From: Euryarchaeota archaeon UBA433
Lineage (GTDB): Archaea > Thermoplasmatota > Poseidoniia > Poseidoniales > Poseidoniaceae
Direction of reading: 5' to 3'
DNA length: 5,978 bases
NCBI GenBank assembly: GCA_002495535.1
Contig: DAFX01000097.1
Location: 1 to 5,978 of the forward strand
The position numbers and the translations under genes are program-made. Every line of letters begins with the position of its first letter. The first letter of the stretch is position 1. The notes beneath the pieces were generated by a model, which worked only from the letters and a program-made list of their open reading frames with translations, ran no database searches and was not told where the DNA came from. Positions 1-5,382 of this stretch are shown here, piece by piece.

Positions 1-108
1 GGACCGGAAGGGGGACCTGATGGAGGGCCACTCGGAGGACCAGATGGAGGGCCAGATGGTGGACCGGAAGGCGGACCGGAAGGCGGACCGGAAGGAGGGC
101 CAGAGGGC
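1..108 (-). repeat. 12-bp tandem repeat, nine copies, encoding (PPSG)9
   Basis: Nine consecutive 12-bp units read on the plus strand as variants of ggaccggaaggc, in exact register from base 1 to base 108. They continue to the window edge, so the true copy number may be higher. On the coding (minus) strand each unit gives Pro-Pro-Ser-Gly. Units at 61-72 and 73-84 are identical. Others differ at synonymous positions, with serine encoded as TCC, TCT, TCA and, in the unit at 25-36, AGT. The array is therefore partly diverged DNA with a conserved peptide product. Confidence 0.95.
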
Positions 109-902
109 GGCGGAGTCGAAGGGGGCGTCGGAGGGGTCGCAGCGGTCACCACTGGTGGCGTTGGCGCTGCTTCTTCTGCCGGGGCAGGGGTCGAGTCAAG
201 AGGTGGAAGGGCGAGTAAATCGACCGGGGCATCTTGTTCTGGCTCTGGTTGGGACGGGGAGCCGCCAAGTGGTGCAAGCAAAGGATCACTTTGACCAAGC
301 GGGTCGCTTGAGGGTGGTTCAGGCTCTGATTTTGCCCAAGGCGGCGTCCGAGGGCCTTCTTCTGAAGTCTTGGCTTTCTCGGCTTCACCGAGTTTGACTT
401 TTGTAGCCCCACCGGCCGCGTTTTCGCCATGATACGAGGTCATCACAACGGATGAAGGATCGATCAATTCTTTTTCTTGAACTTGTCCAAAGGCGTCAAG
501 GTTGGCGTCAAATGCACCACTGAAAAGGCTTGATCCGATGGCGTTGCCAAAGGAGCGCCCTTCTTGCGCTTCAAAGGTGAAGTCTGCTTCATAAGGGCCG
601 AGGGAAAGGTTTTGGCCGCTTCCGGAAATTGAGTAGGTCCATGTCCCTGTGTCGAGTTGGAATTCGAAGGAAAAGGTACGGGTGAGCCCCGGGCCGAGGG
701 AGGTGATGGCGGTCAAAGGCTCAACTTTCGTACCTGAACTCGTGGTAATGTAAGCGGAGAGTCCACCGATTGGAATCGCTGCCTCATTGGTCATATCGAT
801 GGTGACAAACAGCACGTCTTCATCGTCGTCATCGATTTCCATCTTCACCGACAACAGGCGTGCTTCAAGCGAAGAGGTTCGTGCGCTGTGTTCGTCGCTC
901 AT
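1..902 (-). CDS. Beta-rich N-terminal domain protein with proline-rich PPSG-repeat tail (3' end outside window)
   Basis: I do not recognise this as a named family. The frame is open without a stop from ATG at 902 to the left edge, giving 300 residues and no C-terminus. Residues about 13-112 alternate hydrophobic and polar residues in beta-strand style (LFVTIDMTN, TRTFSFEFQL, TWTYSISGSG, YEADFTFEA), consistent with an Ig/CARDB-like sandwich; that fold is inferred. Residues 113-170 look like a linker. From about 180 the chain is Pro/Glu/Ala-rich and disordered, ending in nine PPSG units (265-300). No signal peptide or membrane segment is visible, so the seen part is probably cytoplasmic. The start is supported by GGTGAG three bases upstream. 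It follows the RDD gene by 41 bp and is probably co-transcribed with it. Whether another domain (for example a zinc ribbon or membrane anchor) follows the tail cannot be seen. The CDS call is secure; the function is unknown. Confidence 0.88.
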   Translation of the reverse strand, partial: MSDEHSARTSSLEARLLSVKMEIDDDDEDVLFVTIDMTNEAAIPIGGLSAYITTSSGTKVEPLTAITSLGPGLTRTFSFEFQLDTGTWTYSISGSGQNLSLGPYEADFTFEAQEGRSFGNAIGSSLFSGAFDANLDAFGQVQEKELIDPSSVVMTSYHGENAAGGATKVKLGEAEKAKTSEEGPRTPPWAKSEPEPPSSDPLGQSDPLLAPLGGSPSQPEPEQDAPVDLLALPPLDSTPAPAEEAAPTPPVVTAATPPTPPSTPPPSGPPSGPPSGPPSGPPSGPPSGPPSGPPSGPPSG

Positions 903-905
903 GTG

Positions 906-911
906 CTCACC
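906..911 (-). promoter_or_regulatory. Ribosome binding site (GGTGAG) for the PPSG-tail protein
   Basis: On the minus strand GGTGAG sits three bases before the ATG at 902. GGTGA matches the complement of the conserved archaeal/bacterial 16S rRNA 3' end. The same GGTGAG-N3-start arrangement precedes the TTG start at 5383, which supports both starts. Confidence 0.6.
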
Positions 912-943
912 TGTTCTGCCACTCAACGAAGTCCTACTTCAAT

Positions 944-1510
944 TCAACGCAACCGAAGTCGGGTTTCGGAGGGCAACGACCAGTCGACTGCCGCGACGGT
1001 ATGATGAGCTTTGTCGATTGAGGTTCGATATTCACTCTCTTTTGAACGGCCTCGAATGACGTCGCGCAATCCGAACCACAACGGGCCAATGATTGGGATG
1101 AGGTAGATCATCTTGCCAACCGCTCGCGGCCCCCAATGGTGGTCCTCGAGAGGTGTGCCGTTGTCGTGAACAATGGCAATGCGAAGTCCGCGCTGGGCGA
1201 GCGAGCGCCCGATGGTGCGGCCGGTCCATTTGAAGTACAGATAGTGAGCACCGAGGAACAAAAACCAGTTGACTGCAAACGCACCGATGTACTTTGGCCC
1301 CTCTGCAAGGAGGGAAAAGTCGGACATGAAGATCATCAGTTGTTGGCCTGTTAGGAAATGCAACAGCAGCGTCAAAACAATCACGTCAAGCATGTACGCT
1401 GCGACTCGCTTCCACACCGGTGCAATCAACATCCCCTCGGGGGCTGAAGCGAGAACGGCTTGTGCGAGGGTCCCGCCCCCTTGATGCAAACTGACTGGAC
1501 TCTCGGCCAT
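944..1510 (-). CDS. RDD family membrane protein
   Basis: A 188-residue integral membrane protein with the RDD-domain layout. WKRVAAYMLDVIVL carries the first Arg (R35) and Asp (D42) at the start of TM1 (about 36-55). TM2 spans about 73-93. The polar loop TGRTIGRSLAQRGLRI (96-111) corresponds to the family's G-x-T-x-G-K/R-x-L-x-x-x-R-V segment. TM3 (about 131-148) leads into LRDVIRG, whose D150 matches the closing Asp of the usual HDRLAG motif. RDD proteins are small membrane proteins of mostly unknown role; some have been linked to ion transport, and nothing here specifies a substrate. The N-terminal 30 residues and the polar tail after 155 are cytosolic-looking extensions. There is no convincing SD before ATG 1510. 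An alternative ATG at 1432 is preceded directly by GAGGGG, too close to be ideal. The gene begins 45 bp after the helicase stop and is probably in its operon. Confidence 0.85.
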   Translation of the reverse strand: MAESPVSLHQGGGTLAQAVLASAPEGMLIAPVWKRVAAYMLDVIVLTLLLHFLTGQQLMIFMSDFSLLAEGPKYIGAFAVNWFLFLGAHYLYFKWTGRTIGRSLAQRGLRIAIVHDNGTPLEDHHWGPRAVGKMIYLIPIIGPLWFGLRDVIRGRSKESEYRTSIDKAHHTVAAVDWSLPSETRLRLR

Positions 1511-1555
1511 GCTGAACCGTGGTACCTGCCCTTTGTCAAGTATTGGCTGTTGAGT

Positions 1556-3571
1556 TCAGCCATGGGTCACGTGCCAAGCGAACAAGGCTCGTTCTTCGGC
1601 CCAGTCCAACCAAGCCCGCCAGGTGCCATCATGGCGCAGCGTCTTAGGATTGCCAAGAACGATCAGGCCGCGACGAGCACGCGTGATGGCTACATTGAGG
1701 CGGCGGCGATCCCTTAGGAAACCAATCTCGCCGTTGTCATTGGCGCGAACGGCTGAAAAGACAATGATTTCTTTTTCTCGGCCTTGGTAGCCGTCGACGC
1801 TTTTGATTTCAAGACCCGCAAACGGGCCGTTGTCATCCCGGCCGCCCGCCTGTTCGAACAAATCGGTGAGCAGCCTCACTTGACCGCTGTAGGGCGTGAT
1901 CACACCAATGTCGGACGGCACCAAATCCCCTGCGGACAACAGTCCGCTGACGATGGAAAGTACCTTTGCCGCCTCGTCGAGGTTGGATTTGCTGCTGCCT
2001 TCGTCGTCCACAATTTCTGAACCATCGACGGGTACGAAAGCCACAGGATGGTCCCAATCGGGCCACAGGAACCCGGCTGCAGGCGGTCGCTCGGCTGGAG
2101 TGCACCCGTCGTCCAAACGATCTTCGTAAAATCGAGCGCTCGGGTATTCCCTGATGGTGGGGTGCATCCTGTATTGCGTAGTCAGCATGTGTGTTGCGAC
2201 ACCGCACTCAGTGAGCCGTTCAAACAGGGATTGGCCAAGTCCACCGTTCTGCGCTGCCTCGCTGATCACGGTTGGAGGCAATTGCTTGTGATCGCCGACA
2301 AGGACCAATTGACGGCAGCCTCGAGTGATAGGCACCAGGGCACTCGGCTCGCTGGCTTGGGTGGCTTCATCCATTAGCACGACCGGAAAACGCCTGTCTC
2401 GCAAGAGGTTGTGGCCGACTCCAATCGTGGTGGCACAGATGACTTCAGCGCCGTCTAAGACCGACGAGATCATGTTGCCCTCAATGGCTCGCATTTCCTT
2501 GAAATTACGATTGACTTCACGATGCGCCATACCCTTCTCTTTGCCCTTGAGGCCGCCAAGACTTCGGCGGAGTTCGGCGTTTTGTTCCCTGATAAATCGG
2601 AGTTCGTCTTGCATGGGATGGTGTTCGATTTGCGCATCAAGGGTGGCTTGTCGCAAATGCTCCCGCACCTTGACTGGCCGCCCAATACGCACCGCATTGA
2701 CACCCAATTCAAGCAGCCCTTCCAGCAAATTATCAACCGCTACGTTTGATTCGGCTGTGGCGAGCACTGGACCTCGCCCGAGGTTCACGAAGGCTGAAAG
2801 AAGATGCACCGCGGTATGAGTTTTCCCCGTCCCCGGGGGCCCCTGGATAAGGGTGAGTCTGCGTTCGATTGCCGATTCAACCGCTTGGCGTTGAGAAGAA
2901 TTGAGGGTCATTTTGGCGATGCCAATGGGCCCACGGCGTTTTTGCCCGTGGATCTCAGGAGGCCGTGCAGAAGAAGTTTCCATGTCGTGAAGCGAGCCGA
3001 GCAACAAATCGCGCAACACCGTGCCTCCTTCGCCTTCGCTTGAATGAAAGGTCGAGAGGGCTTCATGCATACGATCGTGCGCCACGCGGTTGGCGCCTCG
3101 ATCAAGACGCCAAGTGCCTTTTTTCAAATCCTTGGGTTTTTCTGAAACAACCACGCGAATACGCGTTGGGCCTCGGTCCAAAACGATGCCTTCGACCACC
3201 TTCTCACCCCAGGGGCGAGCACGAGAAATCAACACGATATCACCATGGCCGAATCGATGGATTGGCAGGCGCGAGCCCTGCCGGTTTTCGAACACCAAAA
3301 TCGGCTCTCCAAAGAAGCGACCCTGGCCTCGGCCATTGAGATCAAAAAGGGCCAAGCCTGCACCAAGAAGACGTTGCTTTGACCACGATTTCCAACGTTC
3401 TTCGACCATCGCCGTTTCGTCGTCCAGCTCGCGACGTATCAGTGCGGTGAAACGGGTGAAATGGTCTTGGCCGCGTTGCCACTTCAATGGCATCTCGCCT
3501 GCGATGTCTCGGTCGGCTTTCTTTTGAGCAGCGCTGCTGTTCATGCGCCGAACACTGCCTCGCTCCTCCAT
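1556..3571 (-). CDS. Superfamily 1B (Upf1/IGHMBP2-like) 5'-3' DNA/RNA helicase
   Basis: A 671-residue ATP-dependent helicase with a complete SF1 motif set. A Q-motif-like LNSSQRQAV lies at 223-231, Walker A GPPGTGKT at 244-251, motif Ia TAESNVAVDNLL at 272-283, Walker B VVLMDEAT at 397-404, motif III GDHKQLPP at 426-433, motif IV QYRMHP at 466-471, motif V VDGYQGREKE at 592-601 and motif VI NVAITRAR at 626-633. QYRMHP and GYQG are typical of the Upf1/IGHMBP2/Dna2 group, whose studied members move 5' to 3' on single-stranded RNA or DNA. Residues about 65-145 resemble the beta-barrel (1B) inserted before the motor in IGHMBP2. The charged 318-360 stretch fits the helical stalk region. No R3H or zinc-finger domain follows. 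An in-frame TGA lies at 3575-3577, so the start is ATG 3571 or ATG 3544; neither has a well-spaced SD. It is first in the leftward string. DNA versus RNA role is undetermined. Confidence 0.95.
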   Translation of the reverse strand: MEERGSVRRMNSSAAQKKADRDIAGEMPLKWQRGQDHFTRFTALIRRELDDETAMVEERWKSWSKQRLLGAGLALFDLNGRGQGRFFGEPILVFENRQGSRLPIHRFGHGDIVLISRARPWGEKVVEGIVLDRGPTRIRVVVSEKPKDLKKGTWRLDRGANRVAHDRMHEALSTFHSSEGEGGTVLRDLLLGSLHDMETSSARPPEIHGQKRRGPIGIAKMTLNSSQRQAVESAIERRLTLIQGPPGTGKTHTAVHLLSAFVNLGRGPVLATAESNVAVDNLLEGLLELGVNAVRIGRPVKVREHLRQATLDAQIEHHPMQDELRFIREQNAELRRSLGGLKGKEKGMAHREVNRNFKEMRAIEGNMISSVLDGAEVICATTIGVGHNLLRDRRFPVVLMDEATQASEPSALVPITRGCRQLVLVGDHKQLPPTVISEAAQNGGLGQSLFERLTECGVATHMLTTQYRMHPTIREYPSARFYEDRLDDGCTPAERPPAAGFLWPDWDHPVAFVPVDGSEIVDDEGSSKSNLDEAAKVLSIVSGLLSAGDLVPSDIGVITPYSGQVRLLTDLFEQAGGRDDNGPFAGLEIKSVDGYQGREKEIIVFSAVRANDNGEIGFLRDRRRLNVAITRARRGLIVLGNPKTLRHDGTWRAWLDWAEERALFAWHVTHG

Positions 3572-3647
3572 GTTTCATGGAACTCGGCCCACCCCATCAG
3601 CGTATGCCTTCTGCAATGACGCCTCTCGGGGACGAGAAACCCATTGA

Positions 3648-3653
3648 CTTAAA
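3648..3653 (+). promoter_or_regulatory. Possible TATA box (CTTAAA) for the zinc-finger operon
   Basis: CTTAAA is the most TATA-like hexamer in the intergenic region. With the usual archaeal spacing of about 25 bp to the start site, transcription would begin near 3676, giving a leader of roughly 14 nt that still includes the GGGGTG SD at 3678. A purine-rich GAGAAACC lies farther upstream (3634-3641) but is not adjacent as a BRE should be. The reverse strand of the same site reads TTTAAG, so it could also serve the helicase with a leader of about 50 nt. Confidence 0.3.
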
Positions 3654-3677
3654 CCGGAAATGTAGGACGACGGAGTC

Positions 3678-3683
3678 GGGGTG
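3678..3683 (+). promoter_or_regulatory. Ribosome binding site (GGGGTG) deciding the ATG start at 3690
   Basis: GGGGTG differs by one base from the SD core GAGGTG and lies six bases before ATG 3690. The GTG inside it at 3681 is an alternative in-frame start with a poorer CGGAG five bases upstream. I prefer the ATG. Confidence 0.45.
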
Positions 3684-3689
3684 CAGACC

Positions 3690-4802
3690 ATGTTTCGAAA
3701 GAGGAAACAGGATTCGGTTGATGGTGAAGTCTGTCCTTACTGTGAATTTGTCAACCCTGAAGGGGCCGATCAATGCGCTCAGTGCTATTACTCCCTGAAT
3801 AAATCCGCACGTGACCAGCCGATGGCAACACCTTCATCATCAGGCAATGAACTGATGGCCACGTTGATGAGCGACGAGGTCTTTGACGAGGAAGAAGATA
3901 TCGCGGTTGAAGCCGTGTTGTCCATGGGCGAGGTGACCGTCGATATCGACCAGGGCCAGCTGCTGGGCGAAGAAGATGGTGAAGACCTTGGTTTCATCAA
4001 AGCGGGCAACCCAACGCTTTCCGAAACGGTGGAATATGAGACGCCAGATGAAATCGAATTGGATTCAAGCGATGCGCCAGCAACGCCTGTCGAATTTGAA
4101 ATTGAAGCACACGACCCAATGTCAGAAGTGGCTGAACCCGTGCACACAGGACTTGGCAATCTGTACTCTCCAATGAACAAGACCGAGAGCGATGACGACC
4201 TCATGGGCAGCGTCGGTCCGGCCGCAGGCACCGTGGCGATGACCCCGGAACTGCCTGATCTCCCCGGCGAAGAAGCACCTGCTTCTGTCCCTTTACCGGT
4301 GGCAAAAGCCGTTGGCCAACCAATGCAAGAGCCAATTCAACCTGTTGTCGCCACACCGGACCTTCCAGACACTGATGCGCCAGCCACCGATGTGGCTCCA
4401 GTGGCGCCCCACGTGGCACAGGCCACCAGTCAACCTGAAACGCCTGAACTGCCTGATGATGCACAGCATGAACCGGCACCTGAGGCGCCTGAACCACAAA
4501 ACGCCTCAAGGATTTGGCCTTGGCCGGCAAAAGAATCATGGGACCCTCGCCAAGTCTATCGAGAAGTGGTGGCGGTCATGGAGGCAATCAAAGCGGGTAA
4601 ACTTCCTGAAGCGGCTCAAACGCTCGATCGTCTTGGCCCACACTTGGAAGGCAACCTCGACATGCTGCTTCACATCGGCATGGCCATGCGCCATCTTGGC
4701 CGTGAAGAACACCTTCAGTGGACGCTGGCAATGGCTCAACACGTGCATCCAAACGATGAACATGTAACCGCTGCAGTCGCTCAACTCAGCAAAGGGGCAT
4801 AA
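3690..4802 (+). CDS. RanBP2-type zinc finger protein with acidic disordered linker and C-terminal TPR-like domain
   Basis: A 370-residue protein of unknown function with three parts. A basic N-terminus (MFRKRK) leads into a C4 zinc finger with Cys15, Cys18, Cys29 and Cys32. Its spacing C-x2-C-x3-N-x6-C-x2-C fits the RanBP2-type pattern, though the usual Trp before the first Cys is missing. Residues about 45-280 are strongly acidic, Pro/Ala-rich and almost certainly disordered, with three TPELPD/TPDLPD motifs. Residues about 287-370 form amphipathic helical pairs (AGKLPEAAQTLDRL, NLDMLLHIGMAMRHLG, HLQWTLAMAQHVHP) resembling two TPR repeats, a protein-binding fold. There is no signal peptide or membrane segment. 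An alternative GTG start at 3681 would add three residues. It leads a tight operon with the GNAT and deacetylase genes. A scaffold or adaptor role, with the zinc finger binding protein, RNA or ubiquitin-like partners, is inference from domain types. Confidence 0.88.
   Translation: MFRKRKQDSVDGEVCPYCEFVNPEGADQCAQCYYSLNKSARDQPMATPSSSGNELMATLMSDEVFDEEEDIAVEAVLSMGEVTVDIDQGQLLGEEDGEDLGFIKAGNPTLSETVEYETPDEIELDSSDAPATPVEFEIEAHDPMSEVAEPVHTGLGNLYSPMNKTESDDDLMGSVGPAAGTVAMTPELPDLPGEEAPASVPLPVAKAVGQPMQEPIQPVVATPDLPDTDAPATDVAPVAPHVAQATSQPETPELPDDAQHEPAPEAPEPQNASRIWPWPAKESWDPRQVYREVVAVMEAIKAGKLPEAAQTLDRLGPHLEGNLDMLLHIGMAMRHLGREEHLQWTLAMAQHVHPNDEHVTAAVAQLSKGA
4242..4457 (+). other. Three-copy TP(E/D)LPD short linear motif in the disordered linker
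   Basis: Within the zinc-finger protein the hexapeptide TP(E/D)LPD occurs at 4242-4259, 4353-4370 and 4440-4457 (residues 185-190, 222-227 and 251-256). The codons differ between copies (for example CTGCCTGAT against CTTCCAGAC), so the peptide rather than the DNA is repeated. Acidic and Ala/Pro residues surround each copy. Confidence 0.6.
4794..4797 (+). promoter_or_regulatory. Ribosome binding site (GGGG) for the GNAT gene
   Basis: AAGGGG ends eight bases before ATG 4806 and lies inside the last codons of the preceding gene, whose TAA is at 4800-4802. This fits coupled translation in one transcript. Confidence 0.4.
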
Positions 4803-4805
4803 CCG

Positions 4806-5378
4806 ATGACACCTGAACTTGAACTCGACCGTGGTTTGTCGCTCAAACCGGTCAACAAGTCGATCCTACCCTTCTTGCTCGAAGCCTACAATGAAGACCC
4901 AAACGCTGCTCAAACCGCACTACCATGGCTTGATGCCTCAACCAACGTCCAAGGCCAATTGAGCGACATGCTGTTCGATGTGGAGAGCCAAGCCGGTGCC
5001 GACCGGCTGCATTTCTGGTGGGTGAGCAACGCAGAAACAAACGACTTCATTGGCCTAATTGGGCTTGGTGATGAACTGCAACTTGTTGGCTCCTCATACA
5101 ACCTTGGTTACTGGGTTCGCCCGTCGTTTCAGCGCCAGGGCATCGCTATCATGGCTGCCAATAGGATCTTCTCATGGCTTGACGAGCGCGCTCGTAACGA
5201 ACAAGAGCACCACCGAATTGAAATTACGGTTCACCCCCATAACACAGCGGGCCTCGCCACTGCAACTCGAATATGTCAAGCGTGGCAGGGTGAGATCGTG
5301 GAGGAATTCATTGGTATTGAAATCGGTGAACGGACCGTACCCCATCGCCTTCACATCATCGACCTGCCCAGGGGGTGA
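4806..5378 (+). CDS. GNAT family N-acetyltransferase, RimJ/RimL type
   Basis: A 190-residue cytosolic acyl-CoA-dependent acetyltransferase. The RimJ/RimL style is shown by the LPWLD segment (39-43), the strand pair FWWVSNAETNDFIGLIGL (70-87) and LGYWVRPSFQRQGIAIMAAN (100-119). The last holds acetyl-CoA-binding motif A, Q109-R-Q-G112-I-A114, where the pyrophosphate arm is held by main-chain amides. ITVHPHNTAGLATATRIC (140-157) fits motif B, with the Asn and the following helix as in relatives. Known members acetylate N-terminal amines of ribosomal proteins or small amines such as antibiotics and amino-sugars; the substrate here cannot be read from sequence. The length is normal for the family. 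It starts three bases after the previous stop, and its own TGA lies inside the SD of the next gene. Placement next to a sugar N-deacetylase homologue makes an amino-sugar substrate conceivable, but that is speculation. Confidence 0.92.
   Translation: MTPELELDRGLSLKPVNKSILPFLLEAYNEDPNAAQTALPWLDASTNVQGQLSDMLFDVESQAGADRLHFWWVSNAETNDFIGLIGLGDELQLVGSSYNLGYWVRPSFQRQGIAIMAANRIFSWLDERARNEQEHHRIEITVHPHNTAGLATATRICQAWQGEIVEEFIGIEIGERTVPHRLHIIDLPRG
5371..5378 (+). promoter_or_regulatory. Ribosome binding site (GGGGGTGA) overlapping the GNAT stop codon
   Basis: GGGGGTGA followed by GG ends four bases before TTG 5383 and is the best SD match in the window. Its TGA is the stop codon of the acetyltransferase gene, so termination and reinitiation are physically linked. 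It is the main reason for choosing the TTG start. Confidence 0.7.
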
Positions 5379-5382
5379 GGCA

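Larger units (their letters stand above)
3572..3689. promoter_or_regulatory. Divergent intergenic region that must carry both promoters
   Basis: This 118-bp gap separates the leftward helicase string from the rightward zinc-finger string, so promoters for both directions are expected here. It is GC-rich and holds no credible small ORF. The only AT-rich candidate is around 3648-3653. I see no clear operator palindrome and no strong BRE. The existence of promoters is inferred from gene layout, not from strong motifs. Confidence 0.5.

Noticed and set aside
1..108. The short tandem array as a CRISPR or other direct-repeat locus
   Set aside because: The units are 12 bp with no spacers, stay in codon register and encode PPSG inside a long open frame.
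20..397. Plus-strand reading frame of 125 codons rich in Asp-Arg-Lys repeats across the left edge
   Set aside because: It is the antisense of the PPSG array and Pro-rich tail; its apparent repeats come from the 12-bp units. The minus frame has an SD-supported start and coherent domain structure.
928..940. Small inverted repeat gaagt-cct-acttc just after the RDD stop codon on the minus strand
   Set aside because: A 5-bp stem with a 3-base loop and no following T tract is too weak for a terminator, and the downstream gene appears to be in the same transcript. Likely chance.
1511..1555. Possible terminator or promoter between the helicase and RDD genes
   Set aside because: No stable hairpin, T tract or TATA-like element was seen in these 45 bases, so co-transcription is the simpler reading.
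2325..2819. Plus-strand reading frame of 164 codons inside the helicase
   Set aside because: It lies opposite the helicase core motifs, has Ser/Arg-rich composition typical of antisense frames, and shows no recognisable domain or RBS.
3090..3527. Plus-strand reading frame of 145 codons opposite the helicase N-terminus
   Set aside because: Arg/Pro/Ser-rich antisense shadow of a conserved coding region; no supporting start signal.
3681..3689. GTG 3681 as the start of the zinc-finger protein
   Set aside because: ATG 3690 has a better spaced SD-like GGGGTG and adds no loss of domain; the GTG lies within that SD. It remains a possible alternative adding three residues.
3788..4231. Minus-strand Ser-rich frame of 147 codons opposite the zinc-finger gene
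   Set aside because: Poly-Ser composition is the reverse complement of the acidic GAA/GAT/GAC-rich linker; the plus frame carries the C4 finger and TPR-like helices.
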